Source: Longimicrobium sp.
GTDB lineage: Bacteria; Gemmatimonadota; Gemmatimonadetes; Longimicrobiales; Longimicrobiaceae
Reading direction: 5' to 3'
Length of the DNA: 32,795 nt
Assembly: GCA_036387335.1 (NCBI GenBank)
Contig: DASVTZ010000143.1
Coordinates: forward strand, 1-32,795
Translations under genes and position numbers: made by a program
In this document: positions 1 to 7,185 of the stretch, piece by piece
Layout of the letters: every line of letters starts with the position of its first letter
How positions within the stretch are numbered: position 1 is the first letter of the stretch
The notes under the pieces: generated by a model
What the model saw: the letters and a program-made list of their open reading frames with translations, nothing else
Told to the model about the DNA's origin: nothing
Databases searched by the model: none

Positions 1-30
1 CCGGGGGGGGGGGGCCCATCCGATTTCCGC

Positions 31-84
31 CCCCTCTCTCGATGACAGGAGGGCGCAGCCCTCTCCTGTTATCGGGAGAGGGGG
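31..84. repeat. Long imperfect hairpin next to the stop of the AsmA-like gene
   Basis: Left arm 31-54 and right arm 58-84 are near-perfect reverse complements (CCCTCTCTCGATGACAGG against a right arm containing CCTGTTATCGGGAGAGGG) around a GCA loop. A G/C-rich tail (84-103) runs almost into the stop codon at 104-106. It could act as a terminator for the minus-strand operon, but it has no T-run and looks more like a dispersed REP-type palindrome. Positions 3-14 are a pure G run, so the very edge may be a contig end of lower sequence quality. Confidence 0.7.
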
Positions 85-103
85 CCGGGGGGTGAGGGCC
101 CCC

Positions 104-1345
104 TCAGCGCGCTCCCTTGATCGTCGCCGACCCCAGCACCAGCCCGCGAACCGGGAGCCCCTCCGGCAGCATGCGCTCGATGGTCGACACACGGACCGGC
201 CGCGCCTGCACGTCCACGTTGCTGAAGACGATCGTGTCGCCCACGGTGATGCCGAAGCTGCCGTCGATGCGCGTGCCCGGAGCGTCGAACCGCACGTCGC
301 GGAGGTCGAAGAGGGTGCCCTCCGGGCGCGTCTCCAGGAACATCGACATCTTGCCGTGCGCGTCGCGGGGGAAGCGCGGATACATCCACTGCAGGTCGCG
401 GAACGCCATCGAGTCGCTGCGGAACGCGACGTCGTAGTAGGGGATCGGGACCTGACGGCCGCAGGTCTGGGTGTCGTTCCTCGTGCAGATCACCCCCGAT
501 GTCGCGAGGCGCGAGCCGGGGAGGCGCAGCACCGGCGCATCGAACTCAACGCGGTCGGGGAGGATGGCGATGTTCCCCTGCACGTGACGCACGTCCGCGG
601 GGCGGCGGAAGAACTGCACCTTGCCACGCAGCGAGTCGATGGTGATGCGCGACCCCGACTCCGCGCCCGGGGAGAAGCGGATCTGGCGCAACCTTCCCCC
701 AACCCCCGTCATGTTGATGGTGCGCAGGTATCCGCCCTTCACCCGCCGCACGAGGATCGGCGACGTGTCGCGCAACGCCAGCCGCACCTCCTCGCGCTGG
801 GCGCGGGCGGAGGTGGTGGAGTCCGGCGCCCAGGGGATCTCCACGCGCGTGAAGCCGTTCACCACGCGCAGCGTATCCACGAACGTCACGCGCTGCACGC
901 GGGGCAGGTTGGGATCGCGCACCACGGTGTCCCGGAAGATGGACTGGTAGTTCCAGAGCGAGTCGCCCGGCGAGCGGCGCACGTAGATGTTGGGCTTGTA
1001 CAGCACCAGCCGGTTGATGCGGATGCGCGGCGAGAGCAGCGTGCGCACGTCGTACGTCACGTCCGCACTGTCGGCCAGCACGAACGGCGTGCCATCCTTT
1101 TCGGTGAGCGAAACCCCGTAGAGGCGCGCGCCTTCGAAGAGGTTGCCGCTGATGCGCTGCACGTCCAGCGAGCCCTGCACGTTGCGCGCGAGGGCGTTGA
1201 GCGTGTACTCCAGGATGCGCGCGTGCCCCGCCCGCGTGCGCGCGACCAGGTTGAGGACAAGGAAGGCCAGCGCGACGCCCAGCAGGAGGCCGCCCACACC
1301 CCACGCCGTGTGCCGGAGGGCGCGGCTGCGCCGGGGGCTCGCCAT
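104..1345 (-). CDS. AsmA/TamB-like membrane-anchored protein, apparently N-terminal part only
   Basis: 413 residues. Residues about 14-34 form one membrane anchor (GVGGLLLGVALAFLVLNLVA) after a basic start, so most of the protein lies in the periplasm. The next part (LEYTLNALARNVQGSLDVQRISGNLFEGARLYGVSL) has the AsmA/TamB pattern in which a short helix is followed by long beta-rich repeats with alternating hydrophobic residues. TamB-type proteins, which take part in outer-membrane lipid or protein transport, are usually over 1,000 residues and end in a DUF490 domain. Here the frame stops after GSATIKGAR, directly beside the palindrome at 31-84, and no DUF490 is seen. It may be a truncated gene or a short AsmA-like paralogue. 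The ATG overlaps the upstream phosphoesterase stop by one base (TGATG), so the two are likely co-translated. Confidence 0.7.
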   Translation of the reverse strand: MASPRRSRALRHTAWGVGGLLLGVALAFLVLNLVARTRAGHARILEYTLNALARNVQGSLDVQRISGNLFEGARLYGVSLTEKDGTPFVLADSADVTYDVRTLLSPRIRINRLVLYKPNIYVRRSPGDSLWNYQSIFRDTVVRDPNLPRVQRVTFVDTLRVVNGFTRVEIPWAPDSTTSARAQREEVRLALRDTSPILVRRVKGGYLRTINMTGVGGRLRQIRFSPGAESGSRITIDSLRGKVQFFRRPADVRHVQGNIAILPDRVEFDAPVLRLPGSRLATSGVICTRNDTQTCGRQVPIPYYDVAFRSDSMAFRDLQWMYPRFPRDAHGKMSMFLETRPEGTLFDLRDVRFDAPGTRIDGSFGITVGDTIVFSNVDVQARPVRVSTIERMLPEGLPVRGLVLGSATIKGAR

Positions 1346-2223
1346 CAGCGGTGGTCCTCGCGGAAGATGGCCTCGGCCTCGGCCTGCCCCTCGCGGTCCA
1401 GGGCGGGGCGGCCGCGGCGGAAGAACTGGTGCCGGCTGGTGGGCACGAAGTCCTGCACGTCGTCGAAGTACATGTAGTGCGTCACCCGGATGTGCCGCGC
1501 GTCCACCCGCACCACGTTGAGCGAGTTCTTTTCGCGCTCCCTCGCCCTACCCCTGCGCGACGTGGAGGTGCCGCTCTGCACGATGATGATGCCGTGCTCG
1601 CGGTCCGCCCCGGAGTACACGTCCAGCGAGTTGCCTATGTACGCGCGGTGCAGGTGGCCGCCCATGATCATGTCCACCTTGAAGTGCGTAAAGGCGTCCA
1701 GCGCGCGCTTGGCCTGCGGCATCACGGCCACGCGGTCCCAGTCCGGCGGGGGCGCGAAGTGGTGATGCGACACCAGGATGCGCGCGTCCTCCTCGGGCAC
1801 GCCCTCGAACGCCTCGCGCGCGAAGTCGATCTGCCAGCGGTGGATGCGGCCGTTGACCGTGGCCCGCAGCGGCGCCGTCGAGTTGAGCGCGACGATGGTG
1901 GCGCCGGGGAGCTTCGTGACCGTGTCCAGCTCGGGCAGGATGTGCGCCTTGTACAGGTCGTACGGGTGGAAGACGCGCTCGGCGAAGCGGTAGAGCGCGA
2001 TGTCGTGGTTCCCCGGCGTCACCACGGTCGGCACGGACGGGAGCCGGTCCAGGTACGCGCGCGCCGCCGCGAACTGCTCCGGTAGGGCGCGCTGCGTGAA
2101 GTCGCCGGAGGCCACGATGGCGTCGGGCTCCAGCTGGTGCGCGAAGCGCTGCAGCGACTCGCCCACGCGCTCCTGGAACGGCGGGCCGAAGTGCAGGTCG
2201 GAGATGTGGAGGAGCGTTATCAA
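1345..2223 (-). CDS. Calcineurin-like metallophosphoesterase
   Basis: 292 residues with the complete dimetal phosphoesterase signature: D9-L-H11 near the start, G40-D41, GNHD at about 71-74, a mid-protein SHHH and GGHLH near residue 195. This is the CpdA/Icc-like class, which hydrolyses cyclic nucleotides or other phosphodiesters. The substrate cannot be read from sequence. There is no signal peptide or membrane segment, so it is probably cytoplasmic. The C-terminal ~70 residues (from about QSGTSTSRRGRARERE) are basic and continue past the catalytic core, with a KNSLNVVRV beta-strand pattern. It starts after a repeat-filled gap and overlaps the AsmA-like gene by one base. The family call is secure, the substrate is unknown. 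Confidence 0.9.
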   Translation of the reverse strand: MITLLHISDLHFGPPFQERVGESLQRFAHQLEPDAIVASGDFTQRALPEQFAAARAYLDRLPSVPTVVTPGNHDIALYRFAERVFHPYDLYKAHILPELDTVTKLPGATIVALNSTAPLRATVNGRIHRWQIDFAREAFEGVPEEDARILVSHHHFAPPPDWDRVAVMPQAKRALDAFTHFKVDMIMGGHLHRAYIGNSLDVYSGADREHGIIIVQSGTSTSRRGRAREREKNSLNVVRVDARHIRVTHYMYFDDVQDFVPTSRHQFFRRGRPALDREGQAEAEAIFREDHR

Positions 2224-2294
2224 GCCGGCGCCGGTCTGGTTCGGGTCGTGTGGCCCACGGTCATTCGTTCGCGATGCGACTCGCGTACCATTGT

Positions 2295-2467
2295 CTCACG
2301 CGGAGACGCGGAGACGCGGTGAAGAACAGCGAAAAGCCTCACACAGAGAACACAGAAGGAACTGAAAGCCACAGAGAAAAGCCTCTTGTTTGTTCTCTCT
2401 GTGGCTCTGTGTCTCTGTGTGAGCCATGCAGTTGCGGTTCCTCCGCGTCTCCGCGTCTCCGCGTGAG
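2295..2467. repeat. Nested palindromic repeat, family E copy 1 (GCGGAGAC / ACACAGAG arrays)
   Basis: This fills most of the gap 2224-2478, where no gene is seen. The outer arms are short tandem arrays: CTCACGCGGAGACGCGGAG at 2295-2313 and its reverse complement ending in CCGCGTGAG at 2467. The inner arms are ACACAGAG-type arrays at about 2338-2375 and CTCTGTGT-type arrays at about 2392-2423. The element is thus a palindrome whose arms are themselves octamer repeats. Partial relatives lie at 26326-26456, 28235-28273 and, more degenerate, near 11975, 13665 and 18680. Confidence 0.85.
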
Positions 2468-2478
2468 GCAGCAGTTTT

Positions 2479-3528
2479 TCAGCGCTTGCGCAACCCGGGG
2501 AACGGGAGATCGGCGCGGGCGTTGAGGTCCAGGCCGGAGACCTCGCCGCGGGCGAAGCGGAACTGCGCGGCTCGCGCGATCATCGCCGCGTTGTCGGTGG
2601 CCAGGCGCGGCGAGGGGGCGAAGACGGCGCCGCGCCCGCCCAGCCGCCTCGTCAGCTCCGCACGCAGCGCGCGGCTGTTGGCGACGCCGCCGCCCAGGAC
2701 AACGCGCGGGCAGTTCATCTCGCGAACCGCGCGCATCGTCTTGGTAGCGAGGACGTCGACGGCGGCGTCCTGGAAGGCGGCGGCCAGGTGCGGGACTTCG
2801 GCGTCCAGAGTGCCCTCACGCTCAACCTCGCGCACGCGGTTGCGGAGCGCCGTCTTGAGGCCGCTGAAGGAGAAATCGTAGTACTCGCCGTCTTCCGGGC
2901 GCTGGCCGCGGTTCAGCAACGGGCGCGTGAAGCGGTGGCGCGACGAGTCGCCGCCCTCGGCGACGCGCTGGATGGAGGGGCCGCCCGGGTACGGAAGGCC
3001 CAGGATCTTGGCCGCCTTGTCGAACGCCTCGCCCGCCGCGTCGTCGCGGGTGGCGCCGAGCTGCACGTACTCGCCCCACGCCGGCACCCAGAGGAGGAGC
3101 GTGTGGCCGCCGGAGACGAGGAGCGCGACGAACGGCGGCGTGGCGTCCGGGTGCTCGAGCTGCGTGGCGAAGAGGTGCGCCTCCATGTGATGCACGCCCA
3201 CCACCGGCTTCCCCGCTGCCCACGCGGCGGCCTTGCCCCACGAGACGCCCACCAGCAGCGCCCCGATCAGCCCCGGCCCCGCCGTCACCCCGACGACGTC
3301 CACGTCCTCGAGCCGCACGCCGGCCTCGCGCAGGGCGCCGTCCACCACGTCGTCCAGCGTGCGCAGGTGGGCGCGCGACGCGATCTCCGGCACGACGCCG
3401 CCGTACAGGCGATGCACGTCCTGCGTGAAGATGACGTGCCCCAGCAGCTCGCTCTCACCGCGCAGCACGGCGGCGGATGTCTCGTCGCACGAGGTCTCGA
3501 TGCCGAGCACCAGCGTCGGACGCGTCAT
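2479..3528 (-). CDS. tsaD: tRNA N6-adenosine threonylcarbamoyltransferase TsaD
   Basis: TsaD transfers threonylcarbamoyl from threonylcarbamoyl-AMP to A37 of ANN-decoding tRNAs, together with TsaB and TsaE, which are not in this window. The 349-residue length fits the family. Residues 5-17 (TLVLGIETSCDET) are the ASKHA nucleotide-binding start. H114-M-E-A-H118 is the metal-binding motif. VTAGPGLIGALLVG and LVSGGHT follow, with VLGGGVANSRALR and the C-terminal PSPRLATDNAAMIA. The ATG at 3526-3528 overlaps the stop of the YbbR gene (ATGA). The frame is open further upstream, but that part is a shadow of the YbbR gene. It ends 12 bp from the family E repeat. Confidence 0.97.
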   Translation of the reverse strand: MTRPTLVLGIETSCDETSAAVLRGESELLGHVIFTQDVHRLYGGVVPEIASRAHLRTLDDVVDGALREAGVRLEDVDVVGVTAGPGLIGALLVGVSWGKAAAWAAGKPVVGVHHMEAHLFATQLEHPDATPPFVALLVSGGHTLLLWVPAWGEYVQLGATRDDAAGEAFDKAAKILGLPYPGGPSIQRVAEGGDSSRHRFTRPLLNRGQRPEDGEYYDFSFSGLKTALRNRVREVEREGTLDAEVPHLAAAFQDAAVDVLATKTMRAVREMNCPRVVLGGGVANSRALRAELTRRLGGRGAVFAPSPRLATDNAAMIARAAQFRFARGEVSGLDLNARADLPFPGLRKR

Positions 3529-3944
3529 CGTACGGACGGCGTATCGGGAACCGGCTGCAGCGCCAGCTTCACCAGCCCCGGCCGCACGTCGAGCGCGCGG
3601 ACGTTGCCGCGCGTGCCGTCGGGGAAGCGCACCATGCCTGGCTCCAACACAAAGGTCCGCTGCCGGCCCACGTTGCGCACGTGCAGCACGAGCACCGGCT
3701 TCTCCAGCGCCAGCTCGCCCATCTCGCGCCACTTCCCCGCGAAGCGCACCTGCACCATGCGCGGAGTCGGCGGCGCACTCAGCGTGAACGCCGGATCGAG
3801 CAGATGCGGCTCGACCTTTACCCCGATCCACTGCTCGGTCGGCTGCTCCGCGCGCACCAGCACCCACAGCAGCACCGCCAGCACGAGCGCCGCCAGCTTC
3901 AGCTTCCAGTTGCGCGTCACCCGCCGCACGGAGAAGGGCTTCAT
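3525..3944 (-). CDS. YbbR-like domain protein (CdaR-type)
   Basis: 139 residues. A basic start (MKPFSVRRVTRNWKLK) leads into one membrane segment (LAALVLAVLLWVLVRA, residues about 17-32). A single extracytoplasmic YbbR-like beta domain follows (VEPHLLDPAFTLSAPPTPRMVQVRFAGKW split over several strands). In Firmicutes the YbbR protein CdaR regulates the c-di-AMP cyclase CdaA, and the N-terminal NWKLKLAALVLAVLLW pattern is typical of it. No cdaA is visible, so such a link is only inference. An ATG at 3986 would add 14 residues (starting MWGVAQDD), but those are encoded by the neighbouring repeat. The ATG at 3944 follows a G-rich stretch that may serve as ribosome-binding site and gives the normal N-terminus. 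Its stop overlaps tsaD by four bases. Confidence 0.8.
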   Translation of the reverse strand: MKPFSVRRVTRNWKLKLAALVLAVLLWVLVRAEQPTEQWIGVKVEPHLLDPAFTLSAPPTPRMVQVRFAGKWREMGELALEKPVLVLHVRNVGRQRTFVLEPGMVRFPDGTRGNVRALDVRPGLVKLALQPVPDTPSVR

Positions 3945-3961
3945 CCGCGCACCCCCCCCTC

Positions 3962-4133
3962 TGTCATCCTGAGCGACGCCCCACACCAGCCTCGCCCCGT
4001 CTCCACCCTTTGGCGCGGAGCGAAGGATCTACTGCGCGTGGCCGGACCTCCTGCCTCACCGGCTAGATCCTTCGGTCGCCGCCGGAGTACGGCGCACGGC
4101 AGGCATCCGTTGGGCGGCTCCCTCAGGATGACA
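3962..4133. repeat. Palindromic repeat, family T copy A
   Basis: The element is bounded by TGTCATCCTGAG and its exact reverse complement CTCAGGATGACA. Inside lies a second inverted pair, GAAGGATCTA near 4021 and TAGATCCTTC near 4064. Copy B follows at 4163-4354 in the same orientation. A third copy lies inverted at 20945-21141. The element occupies the gap between the TlpA and YbbR genes and contains no convincing gene. Confidence 0.9.
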
Positions 4134-4162
4134 GAAAAGGGGGCCGGCGCATCCCCCCTTTC

Positions 4163-4354
4163 TGTCATCCTGAGCGACGCGCCACACCGACCTCGCCCCG
4201 TCTCCACCCACTGGCGCGGAGCGAAGGATCTACTGCGCGTGACGAGGGGCCCGGAGTGCAGCGCCGTGCTCCTGCCACGCCGGCTAGATCCTTCGGTCGC
4301 CGCAGAAGTCCAGGGCCCGACCGAGATCAGTGAGGCGGCTCCCTCAGGATGACA
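4163..4354. repeat. Palindromic repeat, family T copy B
   Basis: Same terminal inverted repeats (TGTCATCCTGAG / CTCAGGATGACA) and same internal GAAGGATCTA / TAGATCCTTC pair as copy A. The stretch GCGCGGAGCGAAGGATCTAC is shared with it. The two copies differ most in the central part between the internal arms, suggesting relaxed constraint there. Confidence 0.9.
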
Positions 4355-4386
4355 AAAGGGGTGGACCGTTCGCGAAGAGCGCCGCA

Positions 4387-4959
4387 TCACTGCTTCAGGA
4401 GCCGGCGGATCAGATCCACGTTCGCCTGATCGTCCCATTCGGTGGCGCCGATGACCTTTTTGCGGATGCTGCCGTCGCGGCCGATCACGAACGATTCGGG
4501 GATGCCGGTGGTGCGGTAGGCGCGCTGGATCGCGCCGGTGGGCTCGCGCCACAGGGGGAAGGTGAGCCCGTACTCCTTTCCGAACGCCGCCACGTCGCCA
4601 CCGGGGTTGCCGCCCGCATCGCGCTTCCCGGGCGCGGCGTCCACGCTCACGGCGACCACCTTGAGCCCCTCCCGCCCGAGCTGCTGGTGAAGGCGCTGGA
4701 TCGAGGGCATCTCGTCGCGGCAGGGGCCGCACCACGTCGCCCAGATGTTGAGGAGCACCACCTGGCCGCGCAGATCGGCGAGCGCGACCGGGCGCCCCTG
4801 CAGGTCTGTGGCGCGGAAGGCCGGCGCTTCGCTCCCCACGTCCAGCGGGAGGAAGGAGCCGCGGTTGGCCCAGCCCACCCCCACCAGTGCCGCGAGCAGG
4901 GCGATCACCGCGCCCACGACGATCCACTGCCTCCGCGATTCGGACATGGCCGCGCTCAC
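4387..4959 (-). CDS. TlpA/ResA-type membrane-anchored thioredoxin
   Basis: 190 residues. Membrane anchor at about 13-29 (IVVGAVIALLAALVGVG), then an AhpC/TSA-Redoxin-type thioredoxin domain with the redox site W76-C77-G-P-C80 and the cis-proline region GIPESFVIGRDG. It probably reduces disulfides outside the cytoplasmic membrane, for example in apocytochrome c maturation, which would suit the diheme peroxidase at 23.8 kb. That link is inference. A GTG at 4957-4959 overlaps the stop of the PASTA gene (GTGA). An ATG at 4947 (MSESRRQW) is an equally reasonable start four codons later. It is the last gene of the long tgt-to-TlpA run. Confidence 0.88.
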   Translation of the reverse strand: MSAAMSESRRQWIVVGAVIALLAALVGVGWANRGSFLPLDVGSEAPAFRATDLQGRPVALADLRGQVVLLNIWATWCGPCRDEMPSIQRLHQQLGREGLKVVAVSVDAAPGKRDAGGNPGGDVAAFGKEYGLTFPLWREPTGAIQRAYRTTGIPESFVIGRDGSIRKKVIGATEWDDQANVDLIRRLLKQ

Positions 4960-5873
4960 CGCTCAGCCGGCGGCGGCGCCGGAGGGAACTCCTGCGGCGG
5001 CGGGGCCTGCGGCTCCTCGGGCTTGGGAGCCTCCGCCGAATCGGGCACGGCGGGCTCCTCCGTCACGGGCGGCGGCGGGTTGGGATCGGTGCCGGAGACC
5101 GTCACGTTCACCGCGCCGCCGCGCCGCAGGGAGTCGCCCGCGGCAGGGCGTTGCGACGCGACCCCGCCGAGCGCCTCCGTCGACTCCGGATCGTACGACA
5201 CGTTCCCCAGGCGGAAGCCGGCCGCGCGCAGCCGCTCCTCCGCCTCGGCGAGGGGCAGCGCGACGACCTCGGGGACGGGGAACTTCGGCGGGCCGGCGCT
5301 CAGGGTGATGGTCACGACGCTGGGCACCACGGCCAGAGTGCCCGCGCGCGGCCGCATCCCCACAAAGGTCCCCTCTTCCTGGTCGGCCACCATGCGCTGC
5401 ACCTTGACCGAGAAGCCGAAGCGCTCCAGCAGCGTGCGCGCCTCGCGCAGGGTGAGGCCGGCGATGGGGGGCACGGGGTGCCGCTCCGGGCCGGCGCTCA
5501 GCACCACGCGGATCTCGGCGCCGCGGGTGACCTCCTGGCCGGGGAGCGGGCTCTGCACCAGCACTGCACCGGCGCGGATGCGCGGGTTGGCGAGGCTGCC
5601 GCCGCGGCCCAGCTCCAGCCCCAGGCGGTCCAGCGTCCGCTCCGCCTCGCGCAGCGGCTGCCCGCGCAGGTCGGGGACGGTGACGATGGCGGAGCGGCCG
5701 AAGCCGGGGAAGAAGAGGAGCGTGATGACCAGGTAGCCGAGCGCGAAGGCGCCCAGCCCCGTGCCGATCACCCAGCGCAGCAGGTTCCCCTCGGTGAAGG
5801 GCCCCACCACGCGCTCGGGGATGGCGGGCACCCAGCGGCGCGGCGCGCGCGGCGGCTTCACGGGCGCGCTCAC
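4956..5873 (-). CDS. PASTA-domain membrane protein without kinase domain
   Basis: 305 residues from a GTG at 5871-5873 that overlaps the rsmB stop (GTGA). The short cytoplasmic basic/proline-rich start is followed by one membrane helix at about 33-55 (VIGTGLGAFALGYLVITLLF). Three PASTA repeats follow, beginning VTVPDLRGQPLREAERTL, PVPPIAGLTLREARTLLERF and PVPEVVALPLAEAEERLRAA. The tail is rich in proline and glutamate. PASTA domains bind muropeptides or peptidoglycan and usually belong to Ser/Thr kinases (PknB) or penicillin-binding proteins. Here no catalytic domain is attached, so a wall-sensing or scaffold role is a guess. The open frame continues upstream only as a shadow of rsmB. Confidence 0.85.
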   Translation of the reverse strand: MSAPVKPPRAPRRWVPAIPERVVGPFTEGNLLRWVIGTGLGAFALGYLVITLLFFPGFGRSAIVTVPDLRGQPLREAERTLDRLGLELGRGGSLANPRIRAGAVLVQSPLPGQEVTRGAEIRVVLSAGPERHPVPPIAGLTLREARTLLERFGFSVKVQRMVADQEEGTFVGMRPRAGTLAVVPSVVTITLSAGPPKFPVPEVVALPLAEAEERLRAAGFRLGNVSYDPESTEALGGVASQRPAAGDSLRRGGAVNVTVSGTDPNPPPPVTEEPAVPDSAEAPKPEEPQAPPPQEFPPAPPPAER

Positions 5874-7183
5874 GCGTTCCTCCGCATGCGCGCGGCGAAG
5901 GCGCCGTCCACCCCCTGCCGCTGCGGCAGGACGCAGAGGCGCCCGCGCTCGTCCAGCAACGCGCCGTCCACCGCGCCGGGGGCGGGGCTCATCGACCAAT
6001 CCGGGTGCTCGGCCAGAAAACGCTCCATCCGGTCTTCGTTCTCCTCGCGCTCGAGCGAACAGGTGGAGTACACCAGCACCCCGCCGGGGCGGACGACTTC
6101 CGCCGCCGCGCGCAGGAGCTGGTCCTGCAGCTCGGTGAGTGCCTGCAGGTCGTGCGGGGCGATGCGCCAGCGCCCATCCGGGTGGCGGCGAAAGGTGCCG
6201 GTACCGGTGCAGGGCGCGTCCAGCAGCACGACGTCCGCCGGGCGGAAGGGAGGCATGCGCGCGTCCGCCACCACCGCGGCCACCCGGTCCCGCCACCCGA
6301 TGCGCTCCGCGTTCTCCACCACGCGCCGCATGCGGCGGCGCGACAGGTCGGCGGCGGCCACGCGGGTGCCCGGCTCCGCCAGCCCCAGCGCCTTGCCGCC
6401 CGGAGCCGCGCACAGGTCCAGCACCGTGGCGCCCTCCGGAGCGGCGGCGTAGCGCACCACCAGCGCGGCCGCGGGGTCCTGCACCACCGCGGGGACGACG
6501 GCCAGCGCGTCGGCCGCGGTGCCGGGGGGCGGAATGCGCAGCGAGTCGGGCGCGAAGCTCACCAGCTCCGCCGCGATCCCGGCGGCCGCGAGTCGCTCCG
6601 CCGCCTCCTCGCGCGCCATGCCCAGCGGGCGCAGATAGAGCTCGGGACGGGCGTTGTTCGCCTCGACGAGAGCCCGGACGTCTTCGGCGCCCCAGCGCGC
6701 GATCCATCGGTCGAGCAGCCAGCGCGGGTGCGAGCCCGCCGTGGCCAGGTGCGCCGCGGGATCGAGCTCGAAGCTCGGGAAGCGGAGCTGGTCGCGCCGG
6801 CGGTGCAGGTTCTGGAGAACGCCGTTCACCAGCCCCGCCGCACGCGATGCGCCCGCGTCGCGCGCCAGCTCCACCGACTCGCTGACGGCGGCGTACGGGG
6901 GGACGCTCCCCATCTCCAGGAGCTGGTACGCGCCCAGGCGCAGCACGTCCAGCACCTCCTCCTCCAGCTTCGCCACCCCGTCGCGCACCAGCGCGTCGAG
7001 CACGTGGTCCAGCCGTCCGCGCAGCCGAAAGGTGCCGTACACCAGCTCCTGCGTCCAGGCGCGGTCGCGCGGCTCCAGCCCGCGCGTGGCATGCTCCAGC
7101 GCGCGGTCCGCCAGGTCGCCGGTGCGCACGCGGCGCAGCGTCTCGAGCGCCGCGTGCCGGGTGGGGGTCGCCCGCCCCTTCAT
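5870..7183 (-). CDS. rsmB: 16S rRNA (cytosine-967-C5)-methyltransferase RsmB
   Basis: 437 residues. Residues about 5-130 are the NusB-like RNA-binding domain (TRHAALETLRRVRTGD, QELVYGTFRLRGRLDHVLD). Residues about 180-437 are the RsmB/NOP2/Sun methyltransferase domain. The SAM-binding motif is VLDLCAAPGGKAL (about 254-266). The paired cysteines are in DAPCTGTG (C325) and YSTCSLEREENE (C375), the catalytic and release residues of this family. It methylates C967 of 16S rRNA. It lies 2 bp after thiG and overlaps the PASTA gene by four bases. The genes def, fmt and rsmB occur together in many bacteria, and here thiE, thiS and thiG are inserted between fmt and rsmB. Confidence 0.95.
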   Translation of the reverse strand: MKGRATPTRHAALETLRRVRTGDLADRALEHATRGLEPRDRAWTQELVYGTFRLRGRLDHVLDALVRDGVAKLEEEVLDVLRLGAYQLLEMGSVPPYAAVSESVELARDAGASRAAGLVNGVLQNLHRRRDQLRFPSFELDPAAHLATAGSHPRWLLDRWIARWGAEDVRALVEANNARPELYLRPLGMAREEAAERLAAAGIAAELVSFAPDSLRIPPPGTAADALAVVPAVVQDPAAALVVRYAAAPEGATVLDLCAAPGGKALGLAEPGTRVAAADLSRRRMRRVVENAERIGWRDRVAAVVADARMPPFRPADVVLLDAPCTGTGTFRRHPDGRWRIAPHDLQALTELQDQLLRAAAEVVRPGGVLVYSTCSLEREENEDRMERFLAEHPDWSMSPAPGAVDGALLDERGRLCVLPQRQGVDGAFAARMRRNA

Positions 7184-7185
7184 GC

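Noticed and set aside
92-1477. Long plus-strand open frame opposite the AsmA-like and phosphoesterase genes
   Set aside because: It is antisense to two genes with clear family motifs; its translation is rich in Arg, His, Ala and Val without domains, as expected for GC-rich shadow frames.
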